Made by a program: the position numbers and the translations under genes. The notes below the pieces were generated by a model. It had not been told where the DNA came from. It worked only from the letters and a program-made list of their open reading frames with translations, and made no database searches. From positions 1 to 47,356 of the forward strand of contig DVJP01000047.1 in the NCBI GenBank assembly GCA_018716725.1: a DNA stretch of 47,356 bases. The letters are read 5' to 3'. The DNA is from Candidatus Merdivicinus excrementipullorum (GTDB taxonomy: Bacteria > Bacillota > Clostridia > Oscillospirales > Ruminococcaceae). Positions 15,329-23,369 of the stretch are shown here, one piece after another; position 1 is the stretch's first letter; each line of letters opens with the position of its first letter.

Positions 15329-17036
15329 GATTTGCATTACAGAAAAAGGGCGGGAGCTTTTGGCGGCTTCCGTCAGCGGGGAGCCTTTGACCTTCAGTAA
15401 AATGGTTCTGGGCGACGGCGGCTACGGCGGCGATTTAAGTCAGGTAGAAGGGGTGATTTCCCCGAAAGTCCAGCTGGAAATCGGGGCTGTGGAGCGGTAT
15501 GAGAACCAGGTGAGCATCCAGTCGGTGATTACGCCGGGGTTGGAAATCTCGCCGTTTTTTTGGCGGGAAGTGGGCGTTTATGCCCAGGACCCGGCAACCG
15601 GCGGAGATGTTTTGACGGTTTACGGCAATGCTGGGGACAAGGGAGACTATTTAAGCGGAGCCGGCGGGGTTTTGGATGAAAAAATCATCAATATCACCAT
15701 TTTGGTGGAGCCGGATGAGGTAGTAACAGATTTTTCAGGAATTCTTTTTGTTACTCAGCAGGAATTCTTGGCCCATACCGGGGACAACACCGTTCATGTG
15801 ACGGCTGCCGAAAAGCAGGCATGGAACAGCCGGACGGTTTTTTCCCTCACCCACGCCAAAGCCGAAACCGTCCACGCCTTAACGGGGCTTGCCGGCGTAT
15901 CCGGGACAGTTTCCTGTATATTTATGGCAACGGCAAATTTCGCGGCCGGGGACACCTTTACGGTAGACGGGGAGCCTTACGTTTTGCAGTTATGCAATGG
16001 CGAAGCGGCGGAGGACAACCTTTTTGTTTCCGGGGCGTATGTCCCCATTATCGTTGATATGGCGGGGAAAAAGGTAAATTTTAAGGCGGGTGGTGAGAAG
16101 AAAGAGCTCACCACCGATATTATCACTTTTACCCAAAACTGGACTGTGCCGAAAGGCGTGAAAACCGTTGTTGTCCGGATATTCGGCGGCGGTGGCGGCG
16201 GCGGAAATAATGTTAACGGCGGCGGTGGCGGCGCAGGCGGAAGCATGGCTTATCAGGAAATTTCCGTCACCCCCGAACAGGTAATCCCTGTTACAATAGC
16301 AACCGCAAGTTCTGGGAACGGCGGCCCTTCTTCCTTCGGTTCGTACTTATCCGCCAGCGGCGGCGGAGCGGCAAGCGGGGTTGGCGGCGGCACAGGAGGC
16401 ACTGGCGGTGGCGGCGGCCATGGCGGTGTTGGCGGAGACGCTTCTTACGGCGGCGGAGGCGGCGGCGGAATAAATGGCAGAGGCGGAAACGGCGGTACTT
16501 ATGGCGGCGGCGGAGGCGGAGGCGGCCCTTACGGCAGCCAGGAAGCTAACGGAAAAGCCGGAGGTACAGGCGGAACATACGGCGGAGACGGTGGAAAAGG
16601 AAGAACCAGCGGAGAGCCAGGGACCAATACCATTGGTATGGGCTTGGAGTTTGAGGGCGCCGGCGCCGGCGGAAGCAGTGCCGCGAATGAAGGAGGCGCA
16701 GGCGGCGGAGGCGGCGGCTACGGCGGTAACGGCGGCAGAGGAAACAGGCTCGGCGGCGGTGCTGGCGGAGGCGGCGGCTACGGCGGTAACGGTGGTAATG
16801 GAACCAATAATGACGGCGGCGGAGGAGGAGGCTATGGCGGCAATGGCGGCAGCGGCGGAGGCTACGGCGGCGGTGGCGGCGGTGGCTACGGTTCGGCCGG
16901 TAACGGCGGCAATGGCGGCGCAAGCGGCGGTACCGGCGGAAGCGGCGGTCTGGCAGCTGGCGGCGGCGGAGCAGATTCAAGCGCACGCCGAGGCGCAGGC
17001 GGTCCCGGCGTTTGCATTATCACATACATGAAATAA
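15315..17036 (+). CDS. Tail fibre with polyglycine-rich adhesin domain
   Basis: A 573-residue receptor-binding protein. Residues 1-165 form a DUF3751-like phage-collar/tail-fibre N-domain (AQFEICITEKGRELLAASVS) that attaches to the baseplate. Residues about 166-255 are a short beta region, then a conserved lead-in (FTQNWTVPKGVKTVVVRIF) opens a 285-residue domain in which Gly runs (GGGGGG, GYGGNGG, GGTGG) dominate. Such Gly-rich domains fold as polyglycine type II helix bundles in the T4-like phage S16 adhesin gp38, whose loops bind host receptors; applying that to this protein is inference. The repetitive GGC/GGA DNA could vary by slippage. Confidence 0.85.
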   Translation: MAQFEICITEKGRELLAASVSGEPLTFSKMVLGDGGYGGDLSQVEGVISPKVQLEIGAVERYENQVSIQSVITPGLEISPFFWREVGVYAQDPATGGDVLTVYGNAGDKGDYLSGAGGVLDEKIINITILVEPDEVVTDFSGILFVTQQEFLAHTGDNTVHVTAAEKQAWNSRTVFSLTHAKAETVHALTGLAGVSGTVSCIFMATANFAAGDTFTVDGEPYVLQLCNGEAAEDNLFVSGAYVPIIVDMAGKKVNFKAGGEKKELTTDIITFTQNWTVPKGVKTVVVRIFGGGGGGGNNVNGGGGGAGGSMAYQEISVTPEQVIPVTIATASSGNGGPSSFGSYLSASGGGAASGVGGGTGGTGGGGGHGGVGGDASYGGGGGGGINGRGGNGGTYGGGGGGGGPYGSQEANGKAGGTGGTYGGDGGKGRTSGEPGTNTIGMGLEFEGAGAGGSSAANEGGAGGGGGGYGGNGGRGNRLGGGAGGGGGYGGNGGNGTNNDGGGGGGYGGNGGSGGGYGGGGGGGYGSAGNGGNGGASGGTGGSGGLAAGGGGADSSARRGAGGPGVCIITYMK

Positions 17037-17047
17037 AGGAGACAAAA

Positions 17048-17368
17048 ATGAAGGTATTTCAAGTTTTGAATGGGATTTGCTTCTGGGACGGCACCGAACA
17101 ATTCCCTGCCTTGGAAAGCACAGAAGGGAAATTCGCGCCGGACATTCTTTTTGTCGAAGCCCCGGACTATGTTTTTGAGGGCTGGGGATATGACCCGGAG
17201 GAAACCGGGGACAATCGCTTTATCAAGCCCACCCCGCCGGAAGGCTGGCTATACGACGATGAAACCGGCACTTTTTACCCGGAAGGGGAATTGCCGCCCT
17301 CTGAACAGCCTACCTATACTGAGTTAATGAGCATGTTTTACGCCATTGAAAGGGGTATGACGGAATAA
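17048..17368 (+). CDS. Hypothetical prophage tail-tip protein
   Basis: A 106-residue protein after the fibre gene, start set by AAAGGAG 6-7 nt before the ATG. It is acidic and rich in aromatic residues and proline (CFWDGTEQFPALES, YVFEGWGYDPEETGDNRF, WLYDDETGTFYPEG). The W/Y/G spacing resembles short carbohydrate-binding or XkdW-like accessory proteins, but I do not recognise a family. Its stop overlaps the next start by one base (TAATG). Confidence 0.7.
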   Translation: MKVFQVLNGICFWDGTEQFPALESTEGKFAPDILFVEAPDYVFEGWGYDPEETGDNRFIKPTPPEGWLYDDETGTFYPEGELPPSEQPTYTELMSMFYAIERGMTE

Positions 17369-17829
17369 TGAGTATGACCATGCAAGAAATCAACGCCGCT
17401 TTGGAAGCCATGACCCGGCTGTCCAGAATCCTTATGAAACAAGTGTCAACCGCAAAGGTTATTACAGACGCCGAGATCATTTCCTGCAAAGAGTTGCTGC
17501 CGAAGTGGATGCCGGACATTGACGGGGCGGAAAAAGAGTGCTACTACTACGAGCCTAACGATACCGTTTACCGCGTCCGCGACGGCAAGGGGCACCGCAC
17601 GCAGGAAACATGGACGCCGGACGTTATGGCCGACAGCTGGGAAGCTTTGGACATTGAACACGCCGGGACTATGGAGGACCCGATTCCGGCAAAGCCCAAC
17701 ATGCGGTATTATCCGGACAAATACTACCTGGACGGCGGCAAGGTCTACAAATGCACCCGGGACACGGAAATCCCTGTTTCCCAACTGCCCCACGAGCTTG
17801 TGGGGGTGTATTTTGAGGAGGTGTCTTGA
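17368..17829 (+). CDS. Hypothetical prophage protein with carbohydrate-binding-like C-terminus
   Basis: A 153-residue protein. The N-terminal half is helical (MQEINAALEAMTRLSRILMK). The C-terminal half has the pattern YYEPNDTVYRVRDGKGHRTQ and later YYPDKYYLDGGKVYKCTRDT, which resembles small chitin-binding-like modules often carried at phage tail tips. Probably assists adsorption; function not shown by sequence alone. Confidence 0.68.
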   Translation: MSMTMQEINAALEAMTRLSRILMKQVSTAKVITDAEIISCKELLPKWMPDIDGAEKECYYYEPNDTVYRVRDGKGHRTQETWTPDVMADSWEALDIEHAGTMEDPIPAKPNMRYYPDKYYLDGGKVYKCTRDTEIPVSQLPHELVGVYFEEVS

Positions 17830-17863
17830 TGGCGGGAAAAAATTATTTTAAGGGAGGTTTTAT

Positions 17864-18040
17864 ATGAAAGAACGTCTGATGCGGCTTTTGACCATCAAAA
17901 GCTTAGTGACCCTGGCCCTTACGGCGGTGTTTGCTGTCGTCACCCTGCGGGGAACGGTGGCGGCGGAGCAGTTCTTAATGATTTTTACCACGGTAATTGC
18001 CTTTTACTTTGGCACCCAGTCCGGCGGGAAAGGGGAGTAA
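17864..18040 (+). CDS. Small holin-like membrane protein
   Basis: A 58-residue protein with a basic N-terminus (MKERLMRLLTIKSLV) and one or two hydrophobic segments (TLALTAVFAVVTLRG, then FLMIFTTVIAFYFGT) before a short charged tail. The ATG at 17864 has GGGAGG 7 nt upstream, and the stop abuts the next start codon. Size, topology and place at the end of a phage late operon suggest a holin or holin regulator. Confidence 0.68.
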   Translation: MKERLMRLLTIKSLVTLALTAVFAVVTLRGTVAAEQFLMIFTTVIAFYFGTQSGGKGE

Positions 18041-18301
18041 ATGGAGGAAATATTGACTGCGGCCTTGGGCCAGGGGCTTTATGCCGGGCTGTTTGTATTC
18101 CTCCTTTTGTGGGTGCTCCGGAAAAATGAGGAACGGGAGAAGAGCTATCACCTCATTTTAAAGGAACAAGCCCAGCTGCTTCAGAAGATCGCCCAGTCTG
18201 TGGAGCAGATGAAGGGGCAGCTGGACCGTCTGGAAGCACCGGTCCCGGAGCGGGACTGCTGGCAGGGACGCAGAGGAAATCACGAACAGCCGGTATCTTA
18301 A
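18041..18301 (+). CDS. BhlA/UviB-family holin-like protein
   Basis: An 86-residue protein with one N-terminal membrane segment (GLYAGLFVFLLLWVLRKNEE) followed by a coiled coil (EREKSYHLILKEQAQLLQKI), the BhlA/UviB pattern. In PBSX and related bacteriocin loci the equivalent protein works with an endolysin to release particles. Here no endolysin follows; the operon stops 25 nt later at a strong terminator. Confidence 0.85.
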   Translation: MEEILTAALGQGLYAGLFVFLLLWVLRKNEEREKSYHLILKEQAQLLQKIAQSVEQMKGQLDRLEAPVPERDCWQGRRGNHEQPVS

Positions 18302-18325
18302 ACCTTCTGACTGAAAACAAAAAAT

Positions 18326-18367
18326 AAACAGCCCGTTTCCGCGAACCCTGACGGAAACGGGCTGTTT
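18326..18367. terminator. Bidirectional terminator closing the prophage operon
   Basis: A perfect 16-bp stem (18326-18341 with 18352-18367) and a 10-nt loop lie between the last phage gene and the convergent gene at 18370-18618. The stem begins with A residues and ends with TTTT, so it can act in both directions. Confidence 0.88.
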
Positions 18368-18369
18368 TG

Positions 18370-18618
18370 TTAAATTGCAAGCCGTTCTGGATGATCGGCG
18401 CCTTTGATGTAAAGCTGATATACCTGTGTAAAATAGTGAATCAACGCCATCTCCCTGCCAATTTTTCTTTCTAAGCAGTGCAGATCCTTTATGCTGCCAA
18501 GTTCCAGGCCGGAGGTCTGTTTTTGTAACCGGCCCAGTTTTTTCCAATGGTGTTCCAACAGGCAGGCTGTCCAAAGGCAGCGCAGCCGCAGTGTGAGTGT
18601 TGTATGTTGCTGTGTCAT
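18370..18618 (-). CDS. Small hypothetical protein convergent with the prophage
   Basis: An 82-residue helical protein of unknown function, supported by AGGAGG 8 nt before the ATG and by sharing a bidirectional terminator with the phage operon. It is rich in Leu, His, Lys and Arg (LLEHHWKKLGRLQKQ; HCLERKIGREMALIHYFTQVYQLYIKG), looks cytoplasmic and has no recognisable motif. A candidate Spo0A box (TGTCGAA) lies about 90 bp upstream, so sporulation control is possible. It may be a chromosomal gene adjoining the insertion or a prophage moron. Confidence 0.55.
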   Translation of the reverse strand: MTQQHTTLTLRLRCLWTACLLEHHWKKLGRLQKQTSGLELGSIKDLHCLERKIGREMALIHYFTQVYQLYIKGADHPERLAI

Positions 18619-18859
18619 GGGATCATCCTCCTATTCAATTGTCAAATGCCCAAAATTTGATACTATCTGTCGGGTTCTTACGCATCCTATTATACGGCTT
18701 GTCCCGAAAAAAATCTGTCGAAAACGGGCAGGGAACCGGTTTTTTTTTGTAAATAATTGGATTTGTGCAAAAGCTGCGTCCAAATCGCCGCCTTTGGGCG
18801 AATGAAGCGGATTTTCCGCCGGAAATATTCGGATTTTGCGCTTTTCTTGCGGATACTTG
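18619..18859. other. Intergenic region between divergent genes
   Basis: No supported gene in this stretch, which with the fhs promoter and leader makes 326 nt. On the minus strand a TATAAT-like hexamer lies in CCGTATAATAGG near 18690-18700, a plausible promoter for the gene at 18370-18618. ATCTGTCG occurs twice, near 18664 and near 18710, the second as TGTCGAA. Confidence 0.5.
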
Positions 18860-18889
18860 TTGCGTTTTCAGGGGGAATTGTGTTATAAT
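18860..18889 (+). promoter_or_regulatory. Promoter of fhs
   Basis: TTGCGT (18860-18865) and TATAAT (18884-18889) are separated by 18 bp, leaving a leader of about 50 nt. The leader is too short for a known folate riboswitch. Confidence 0.6.
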
Positions 18890-18944
18890 AACTTCAAGAT
18901 GCTTTTTAGAAGCAGTACGGAATTTTTTGCGGGAGGAACTTATC

Positions 18945-20615
18945 ATGCTGACAGACATCGAAATTGCGCAGCAGGCAAAACTGCTCCCCATCCGGGAGGT
19001 TGCCGCCAAGGCGGGCATCCCAGAGGAAGCGCTGGAATATTACGGGAAATATAAGGCGAAAATTTCGGAGGAATATATCCGTTCCATGGAAACGGCGCCG
19101 GACGGGAAGCTCATTTTGCTGACCGCCATTAACCCCACTCCTGCCGGGGAAGGGAAAACCACCACCTCCATCGGCCTGGGGCAGGCCCTGTCCAAAATGG
19201 GCAAGAAAACCATGATCGCTCTGCGGGAACCCTCCTTGGGGCCGGTGTTCGGCATTAAAGGGGGGGCCGCCGGCGGCGGCTATGCTCAGGCGGTGCCTAT
19301 GGAGGACATTAACCTCCATTTTACCGGCGACATGCACGCCATTACCGCCGCCAACAACCTGCTCTGCGCCATGATCGACAACCATCTCCAGCAGGGGAAC
19401 GCCTTGGGCATCGACCCTAGGCGCATCCTCTTTAAACGCTGCCTGGATATGAACGACCGGGCCTTGCGCTACATCAATGTGGGCTTAGGCGGCAAGGTCA
19501 ACGGCATTCCAAGAGAGGATGGATTTATTATCACCGTGGCCAGCGAAATTATGGCCATCCTCTGCCTGGCGGACAGCCTCATGGATTTGAAGGAACGGAT
19601 CGCCAATATTCTGGTGGCCTACACCTGGGACAACAAGCCTGTTTACGCCCGGGATCTGAAGGCTCAGGGCGCTATGACGGTTCTTTTGAAGGACGCGCTG
19701 AAACCAAACTTGGTGCAGACCTTGGAAAATACCCCGGTGCTTATGCACGGCGGGCCTTTCGCCAACATTGCCCACGGATGCAACTCGGTGCAGGCCACAA
19801 AGCTTGCCATGAAGCTGGCGGACTACACCGTCACTGAGGCCGGCTTCGGCTCCGACCTGGGGGCGGAAAAATTCTTTGACATTAAGTGCCGCAAGGCGGG
19901 GTTAAAACCCGACTGCGTGGTAGTTGTGGCCACTGTCCGGGCGCTGAAATACAACGGCGGCGTGGCTAAGGCTGATTTGAACGCCGAAAATCTGGACGCT
20001 CTGAAAGCCGGCATTGTGAATTTGAAGGCCCATGTGGAAAACATGCAGAAGTTCGGCGTCCCTGCCGTTGTTGCCATCAACCGGTTCCCCTCTGACACTG
20101 AGGCGGAACTCAAGGTCATTGACGGCTGCTGCAAGGAGATGGGCGTCTGCTACGCCCTGTCGGAGGTGTTCGCCAAAGGCGGAGAGGGAGGCTTGGAACT
20201 GGCCCAGAAGGTTTTGGAAACCCTGGAAACCAAGGAGAGCCATTTCGCCCCCATTTACCAACTGGATTTGCCGGTGAAGGAAAAAATCGAAACCATTGCC
20301 CGGGAAATTTACGGCGCCAAGGATGTGGCTTATTCGGCCGGCGCGGAGAAGTCCATTGCCGAGATCAACGCTTTGGGCCACGGCGGCCTGCCAATCTGCA
20401 TGGCCAAAACCCAGTATTCCCTGTCCGACGACCCTGCAAAACTGGGCCGTCCGGAGGGCTTTACCCTGCATGTTTCCGAAGTGAAGCTGTCTGCGGGGGC
20501 CGGGTTTATCGTGGTCTTAACCGGCAGCATTATGACCATGCCGGGGCTGCCCAAGGCCCCTGCCGCCGAACGCATCGACATTGATGAAAACGGCGTTATT
20601 ACCGGGTTGTTTTAA
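18945..20615 (+). CDS. fhs: Formate-tetrahydrofolate ligase
   Basis: A 556-residue cytoplasmic enzyme that joins formate to tetrahydrofolate using ATP, giving 10-formyl-THF. It is the entry to the methyl branch of the Wood-Ljungdahl pathway and to purine and fMet-tRNA synthesis. The ATP-binding motif [17 protein letters not shown] is at about residues 66-82, followed by [20 protein letters not shown], highly conserved. Full length. The ATG at 18945 has GGGAGG 8 nt upstream; the open frame extends further upstream but without coding character. Other THF-pathway genes are not beside it. Confidence 0.97.
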   Translation: MLTDIEIAQQAKLLPIREVAAKAGIPEEALEYYGKYKAKISEEYIRSMETAPDGKLILLTAINPTPAGEGKTTTSIGLGQALSKMGKKTMIALREPSLGPVFGIKGGAAGGGYAQAVPMEDINLHFTGDMHAITAANNLLCAMIDNHLQQGNALGIDPRRILFKRCLDMNDRALRYINVGLGGKVNGIPREDGFIITVASEIMAILCLADSLMDLKERIANILVAYTWDNKPVYARDLKAQGAMTVLLKDALKPNLVQTLENTPVLMHGGPFANIAHGCNSVQATKLAMKLADYTVTEAGFGSDLGAEKFFDIKCRKAGLKPDCVVVVATVRALKYNGGVAKADLNAENLDALKAGIVNLKAHVENMQKFGVPAVVAINRFPSDTEAELKVIDGCCKEMGVCYALSEVFAKGGEGGLELAQKVLETLETKESHFAPIYQLDLPVKEKIETIAREIYGAKDVAYSAGAEKSIAEINALGHGGLPICMAKTQYSLSDDPAKLGRPEGFTLHVSEVKLSAGAGFIVVLTGSIMTMPGLPKAPAAERIDIDENGVITGLF

Positions 20616-20632
20616 CCTCCTGGAGGAGTTTC

Positions 20633-21754
20633 ATGAAAGATTTCTGGCAGGCGGTGAAAAACTACTTCCACCGCCTGGATAAGGCGCTGCTCATCCTTTG
20701 CGCAGGGGCGGTGCTGTTCAGCTTAACCATTCTGTATTCCGAACTGCGGGCGGGCTTTATTACCACGCGGCAGCTGAAAATGCAGATGCTGGCCGGGACT
20801 TTAGGCATCATCGCCATGGTTGTCATGACCCTCATCAGTTACCGGTTTTTGGCGAAACTCTGGTTTGTGCACCTGCCGGTGACTCTGGGGCTGGTGCTGG
20901 CCACCTTTGTACTGCCGGAACCCTTTGTCTTTAAACCGGGCGGGTCCGACGACGTGGCCTGGCTGAAATTTGGCAGCTTAAGCCTTCAGCCCTCGGAGCT
21001 TTTAAAAATTTCCTTTATCCTGACCTTTGCCCTGCATCTGTCCAAGGTGCGGGACCAGATGCACAAGCCCCTTCAGGTTTTGCTTTTGTGCATCCATGGG
21101 GCGGTCCCCTGCCTGCTGATTTTTAAGCAGGGGGACATGGGCTCGGCGCTGGTCTTTTTCTTCATCTTCCTGTGCATGATCTTTACCGCCGGTTTGCAGT
21201 GGCGGTATATTATCGGGGGGATTGGCGTATTAGCAGTGGCGGCGCCCATTGTCTGGTTCCGCATCCCGCCCTACCTGAAACAGCGGATTTACGCGCTGAT
21301 GGATATTGAGAATTCCACCCTGGCCGAAGCCTACCAGCAGCAGGTTGGGCAGAAGATTCTAGGTTCCGGGCAGATTTTCGGGAAAGGGCTTTTTTCCGAT
21401 GATTTGAACCATGTGTACGCCATTCACAACGATTTTATCCTGGCCCATATTGGCCAGACCCTGGGCTTTGCGGGATGCGTTTTTGTAATTTTGCTCCTGG
21501 TGGCCATCTGCGTCAAGGTGCTGCTGGTGGCAAGAGGCAGCGCGGACCCGCTGGGCTGTTATATCTGCGTCGGGGTATTCGCCATGTTTTTCTTCCAGTT
21601 TGCCATCAATGTGGGGATGGTCCTGTGCCTGGTGCCGGTAATCGGCATTACCATGCCCTTTATCAGCTACGGCGGGACCTCGCTGCTGGCCTCCTTCTGC
21701 GCCATGGGGCTGGTTATGAGCGTGTATTCCTTTAACTTAAAACGCGGCTATTGA
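20633..21754 (+). CDS. rodA: SEDS-family peptidoglycan polymerase RodA/FtsW-like
   Basis: A 373-residue membrane protein of about ten segments that polymerises lipid II glycan strands with a class B PBP partner. Signature elements are LKFGSLSLQPSELLKISFI, KQGDMGSALVF with the conserved Asp, NDFILAHIGQTLGFAGC and the C-terminal PFISYGGTSLLASF. The lack of a long cytoplasmic tail and the overall pattern suit RodA better than FtsW, but FtsW/SpoVE cannot be excluded. It starts 18 nt after fhs with GGAGG, so is probably co-transcribed. Confidence 0.88.
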   Translation: MKDFWQAVKNYFHRLDKALLILCAGAVLFSLTILYSELRAGFITTRQLKMQMLAGTLGIIAMVVMTLISYRFLAKLWFVHLPVTLGLVLATFVLPEPFVFKPGGSDDVAWLKFGSLSLQPSELLKISFILTFALHLSKVRDQMHKPLQVLLLCIHGAVPCLLIFKQGDMGSALVFFFIFLCMIFTAGLQWRYIIGGIGVLAVAAPIVWFRIPPYLKQRIYALMDIENSTLAEAYQQQVGQKILGSGQIFGKGLFSDDLNHVYAIHNDFILAHIGQTLGFAGCVFVILLLVAICVKVLLVARGSADPLGCYICVGVFAMFFFQFAINVGMVLCLVPVIGITMPFISYGGTSLLASFCAMGLVMSVYSFNLKRGY

Positions 21755-21774
21755 TTTATAGAAAGGATGAAGCT

Positions 21775-22323
21775 ATGAGAGTCATTACAGGCTCCGCCAG
21801 AGGGCGGAAACTGAAAACTTTGGAGGGGCTGGATGTGCGGCCCACTACGGACATGGTCAAGGAAGCGGTGTTCACCATTATCCACTTCCAGGTCCCTTAC
21901 GCGTCCATGCTGGACCTGTTTGCCGGCTGCGGCCAGATGGGGATTGAAGCCCTGAGCCGCGGCGCGTCCCGTGTAGTGTTTGTAGACCGTTCCCGGGAAT
22001 CCCAGGCGGTCATTAAGGAAAACCTGACCACCACCGGCTTAATGAAGCAGGCCCGCGTCATTGCGGACGACGCGGTTTCCTTTTTAAGCCATGTTTCGGA
22101 CAAATACGACATTATTTTCCTGGACCCGCCCTATGACGAAGGCTATGGCCCAAAAATCCTCCCCCTTTTGGAGAAGGCCCTGGCCCCGGGAGGCATCGTG
22201 CTTTTTGAGCACCGGTATAAAGAGGAATTCCCGGAAACAGCGGGCGGCCTTGTCCGGAAAAAGAATTACAAATACGGCAAAATCGCGGTGACAACCTATG
22301 TCCATGCGGAAGACGCCCAGTAA
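21775..22323 (+). CDS. rsmD: 16S rRNA (guanine(966)-N2)-methyltransferase
   Basis: A 182-residue SAM-dependent enzyme modifying G966 of 16S rRNA. It starts with MRVITGSARGRKL as the family does, has the SAM-binding motif LDLFAGCGQMGIEALSRGA and the catalytic D-P-P-Y at residues 117-120. The ATG at 21775 follows GAAAGGA. It is followed by coaD, the very common rsmD-coaD pairing in Gram-positive genomes. Confidence 0.95.
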   Translation: MRVITGSARGRKLKTLEGLDVRPTTDMVKEAVFTIIHFQVPYASMLDLFAGCGQMGIEALSRGASRVVFVDRSRESQAVIKENLTTTGLMKQARVIADDAVSFLSHVSDKYDIIFLDPPYDEGYGPKILPLLEKALAPGGIVLFEHRYKEEFPETAGGLVRKKNYKYGKIAVTTYVHAEDAQ

Positions 22324-22349
22324 CACCGTCAGAAAGGAAGCAGAACCCC

Positions 22350-22847
22350 ATGAGAATCGCAGTCTGCCCAGGGAGCTTCGACCCCATTACCCTGGGCCAT
22401 TTGGATATAATCCGGCGGGCGGCCAAGCTCTTTGACCAGGTGATCGTGCTGGTTTCCATCAACGCCGCCAAAAACAGCTGTTCCTTCACCAGGGAGGAGC
22501 GGCTGCACCTGATCGAAAAGGCCATAGTCGGCATGGAGAACGTCCGGGTGGATTCCACCGACGGACTGCTGGCCGATTACCTGCGGGACGCCGGCGCCTG
22601 CGCCATTGTCAAAGGCCTGCGGGCAGTGTCGGATTTTGAGTATGAATTCCAGATGTCTTTGGCTAATAAAAGGCTGAACCCCGACGCGGAAACCATCTTT
22701 TTCACGGCGGCGGCTGAAAATATGTATTTAAGCTCCAGTATTGTCAAGCAGATTGCCAGCTTCGGCGGGGATATCAGCGAATTTGTCCCCGAATGTATCC
22801 TGGAAGAAATCAAGGAACGCTTGTGCCAGAAACGGGCTGGGGAATAA
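22350..22847 (+). CDS. coaD: Phosphopantetheine adenylyltransferase
   Basis: A 165-residue nucleotidyltransferase making dephospho-CoA from 4'-phosphopantetheine and ATP, the penultimate step of CoA synthesis. The T/HxGH motif is at residues 14-17 (ITLGHLDII) and the second conserved stretch MYLSSSIVKQIASFGGD near residue 130 replaces the usual ISSTxxR-type motif. Normal length. Starts 27 nt after rsmD. Confidence 0.96.
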   Translation: MRIAVCPGSFDPITLGHLDIIRRAAKLFDQVIVLVSINAAKNSCSFTREERLHLIEKAIVGMENVRVDSTDGLLADYLRDAGACAIVKGLRAVSDFEYEFQMSLANKRLNPDAETIFFTAAAENMYLSSSIVKQIASFGGDISEFVPECILEEIKERLCQKRAGE

Positions 22848-22865
22848 AGGAGGCAGCAAAAGAAC

Positions 22866-23336
22866 ATGACCAACAACCAAGACACCATTGACAGCATCAT
22901 CCTGATGCTGGAAGAAATGCTGGACGGCGCCTGGAGCATCCCGCTTTCCGGCGGAAAGGCGGCGGTTGACGTGGACCGTGTCCGGGAGCTTTTGGATGAC
23001 TTGAAAATGCACATCCCCATGGAAGTGGCCAAGGCAAAGGAAATCGTCAACGACCGGAAAATCATCCTGGACGAGGCCAAAAAGGATGCGGAAATGACCG
23101 TCCGGGTGGCGGAGGAACGGGCCAAAAAGCTCATCGACCACGACGAAGTGGTGAAGCAGGCCCAGGCCAAAGCCAACGAGATCCTCAGCACTTCCCAGCT
23201 TCAGGCGAGGGAGCTGAAAAAGGCTACCAGCGATTATGTGGACAGCGTGCTGCGCTCCACGGAAGAACAGGTGGCCAAGTCCCTTTCGGAACTGCGCTCC
23301 AAGCGTCAGGCCATTAAAGCGGCAAAAATTAACTAA
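22866..23336 (+). CDS. Coiled-coil protein of the rsmD-coaD locus
   Basis: A 156-residue charged, largely helical protein. Residues about 35-150 form a long coiled coil (AKAKEIVNDRKIILDEAKKD; AQAKANEILSTSQLQARELK). It belongs to a conserved clostridial family often found after coaD and sometimes labelled ATPase, although no Walker motif is present here. The DivIVA-like N-terminus and coiled coil suggest a role at the membrane or division site, which is speculative. Confidence 0.7.
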   Translation: MTNNQDTIDSIILMLEEMLDGAWSIPLSGGKAAVDVDRVRELLDDLKMHIPMEVAKAKEIVNDRKIILDEAKKDAEMTVRVAEERAKKLIDHDEVVKQAQAKANEILSTSQLQARELKKATSDYVDSVLRSTEEQVAKSLSELRSKRQAIKAAKIN

Positions 23337-23369
23337 GGAAAAGCAGGCGGAAAACGCCTGCTTTTCCTT
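23335..23369. terminator. Bidirectional terminator
   Basis: A perfect 15-bp stem (23335-23349 with 23355-23369) and a GAAAA loop lie between the convergent coiled-coil and AraC genes. It overlaps the stop codons of both. The TTTTCC arm supports bidirectional action. Confidence 0.85.

Noticed and set aside
16180-16990. A CRISPR-like or tandem DNA repeat array
   Set aside because: The repetition is of Gly codons in a reading frame with no regular unit or spacers.
16474-17031. A 185-codon Ala/Glu-rich plus-strand open frame overlapping the glycine-rich fibre domain
   Set aside because: It is the shifted reading of GGC/GGA codons, has no ribosome-binding site, and its composition follows from the repeat; the Gly frame continues a recognisable fibre protein.
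18158-18574. Leftward 138-codon open frame across the prophage end
   Set aside because: It runs through the bidirectional terminator and the convergent holin-like gene and has no ribosome-binding site; the 18370-18618 frame is better supported.
18890-18944. A THF riboswitch before fhs
   Set aside because: The leader is only about 50 nt and lacks the conserved core.
1312-18944. Attachment-site direct repeats flanking the prophage
   Set aside because: No matching repeat longer than chance was seen at the two borders, and no integrase is present; a computed comparison was not possible.
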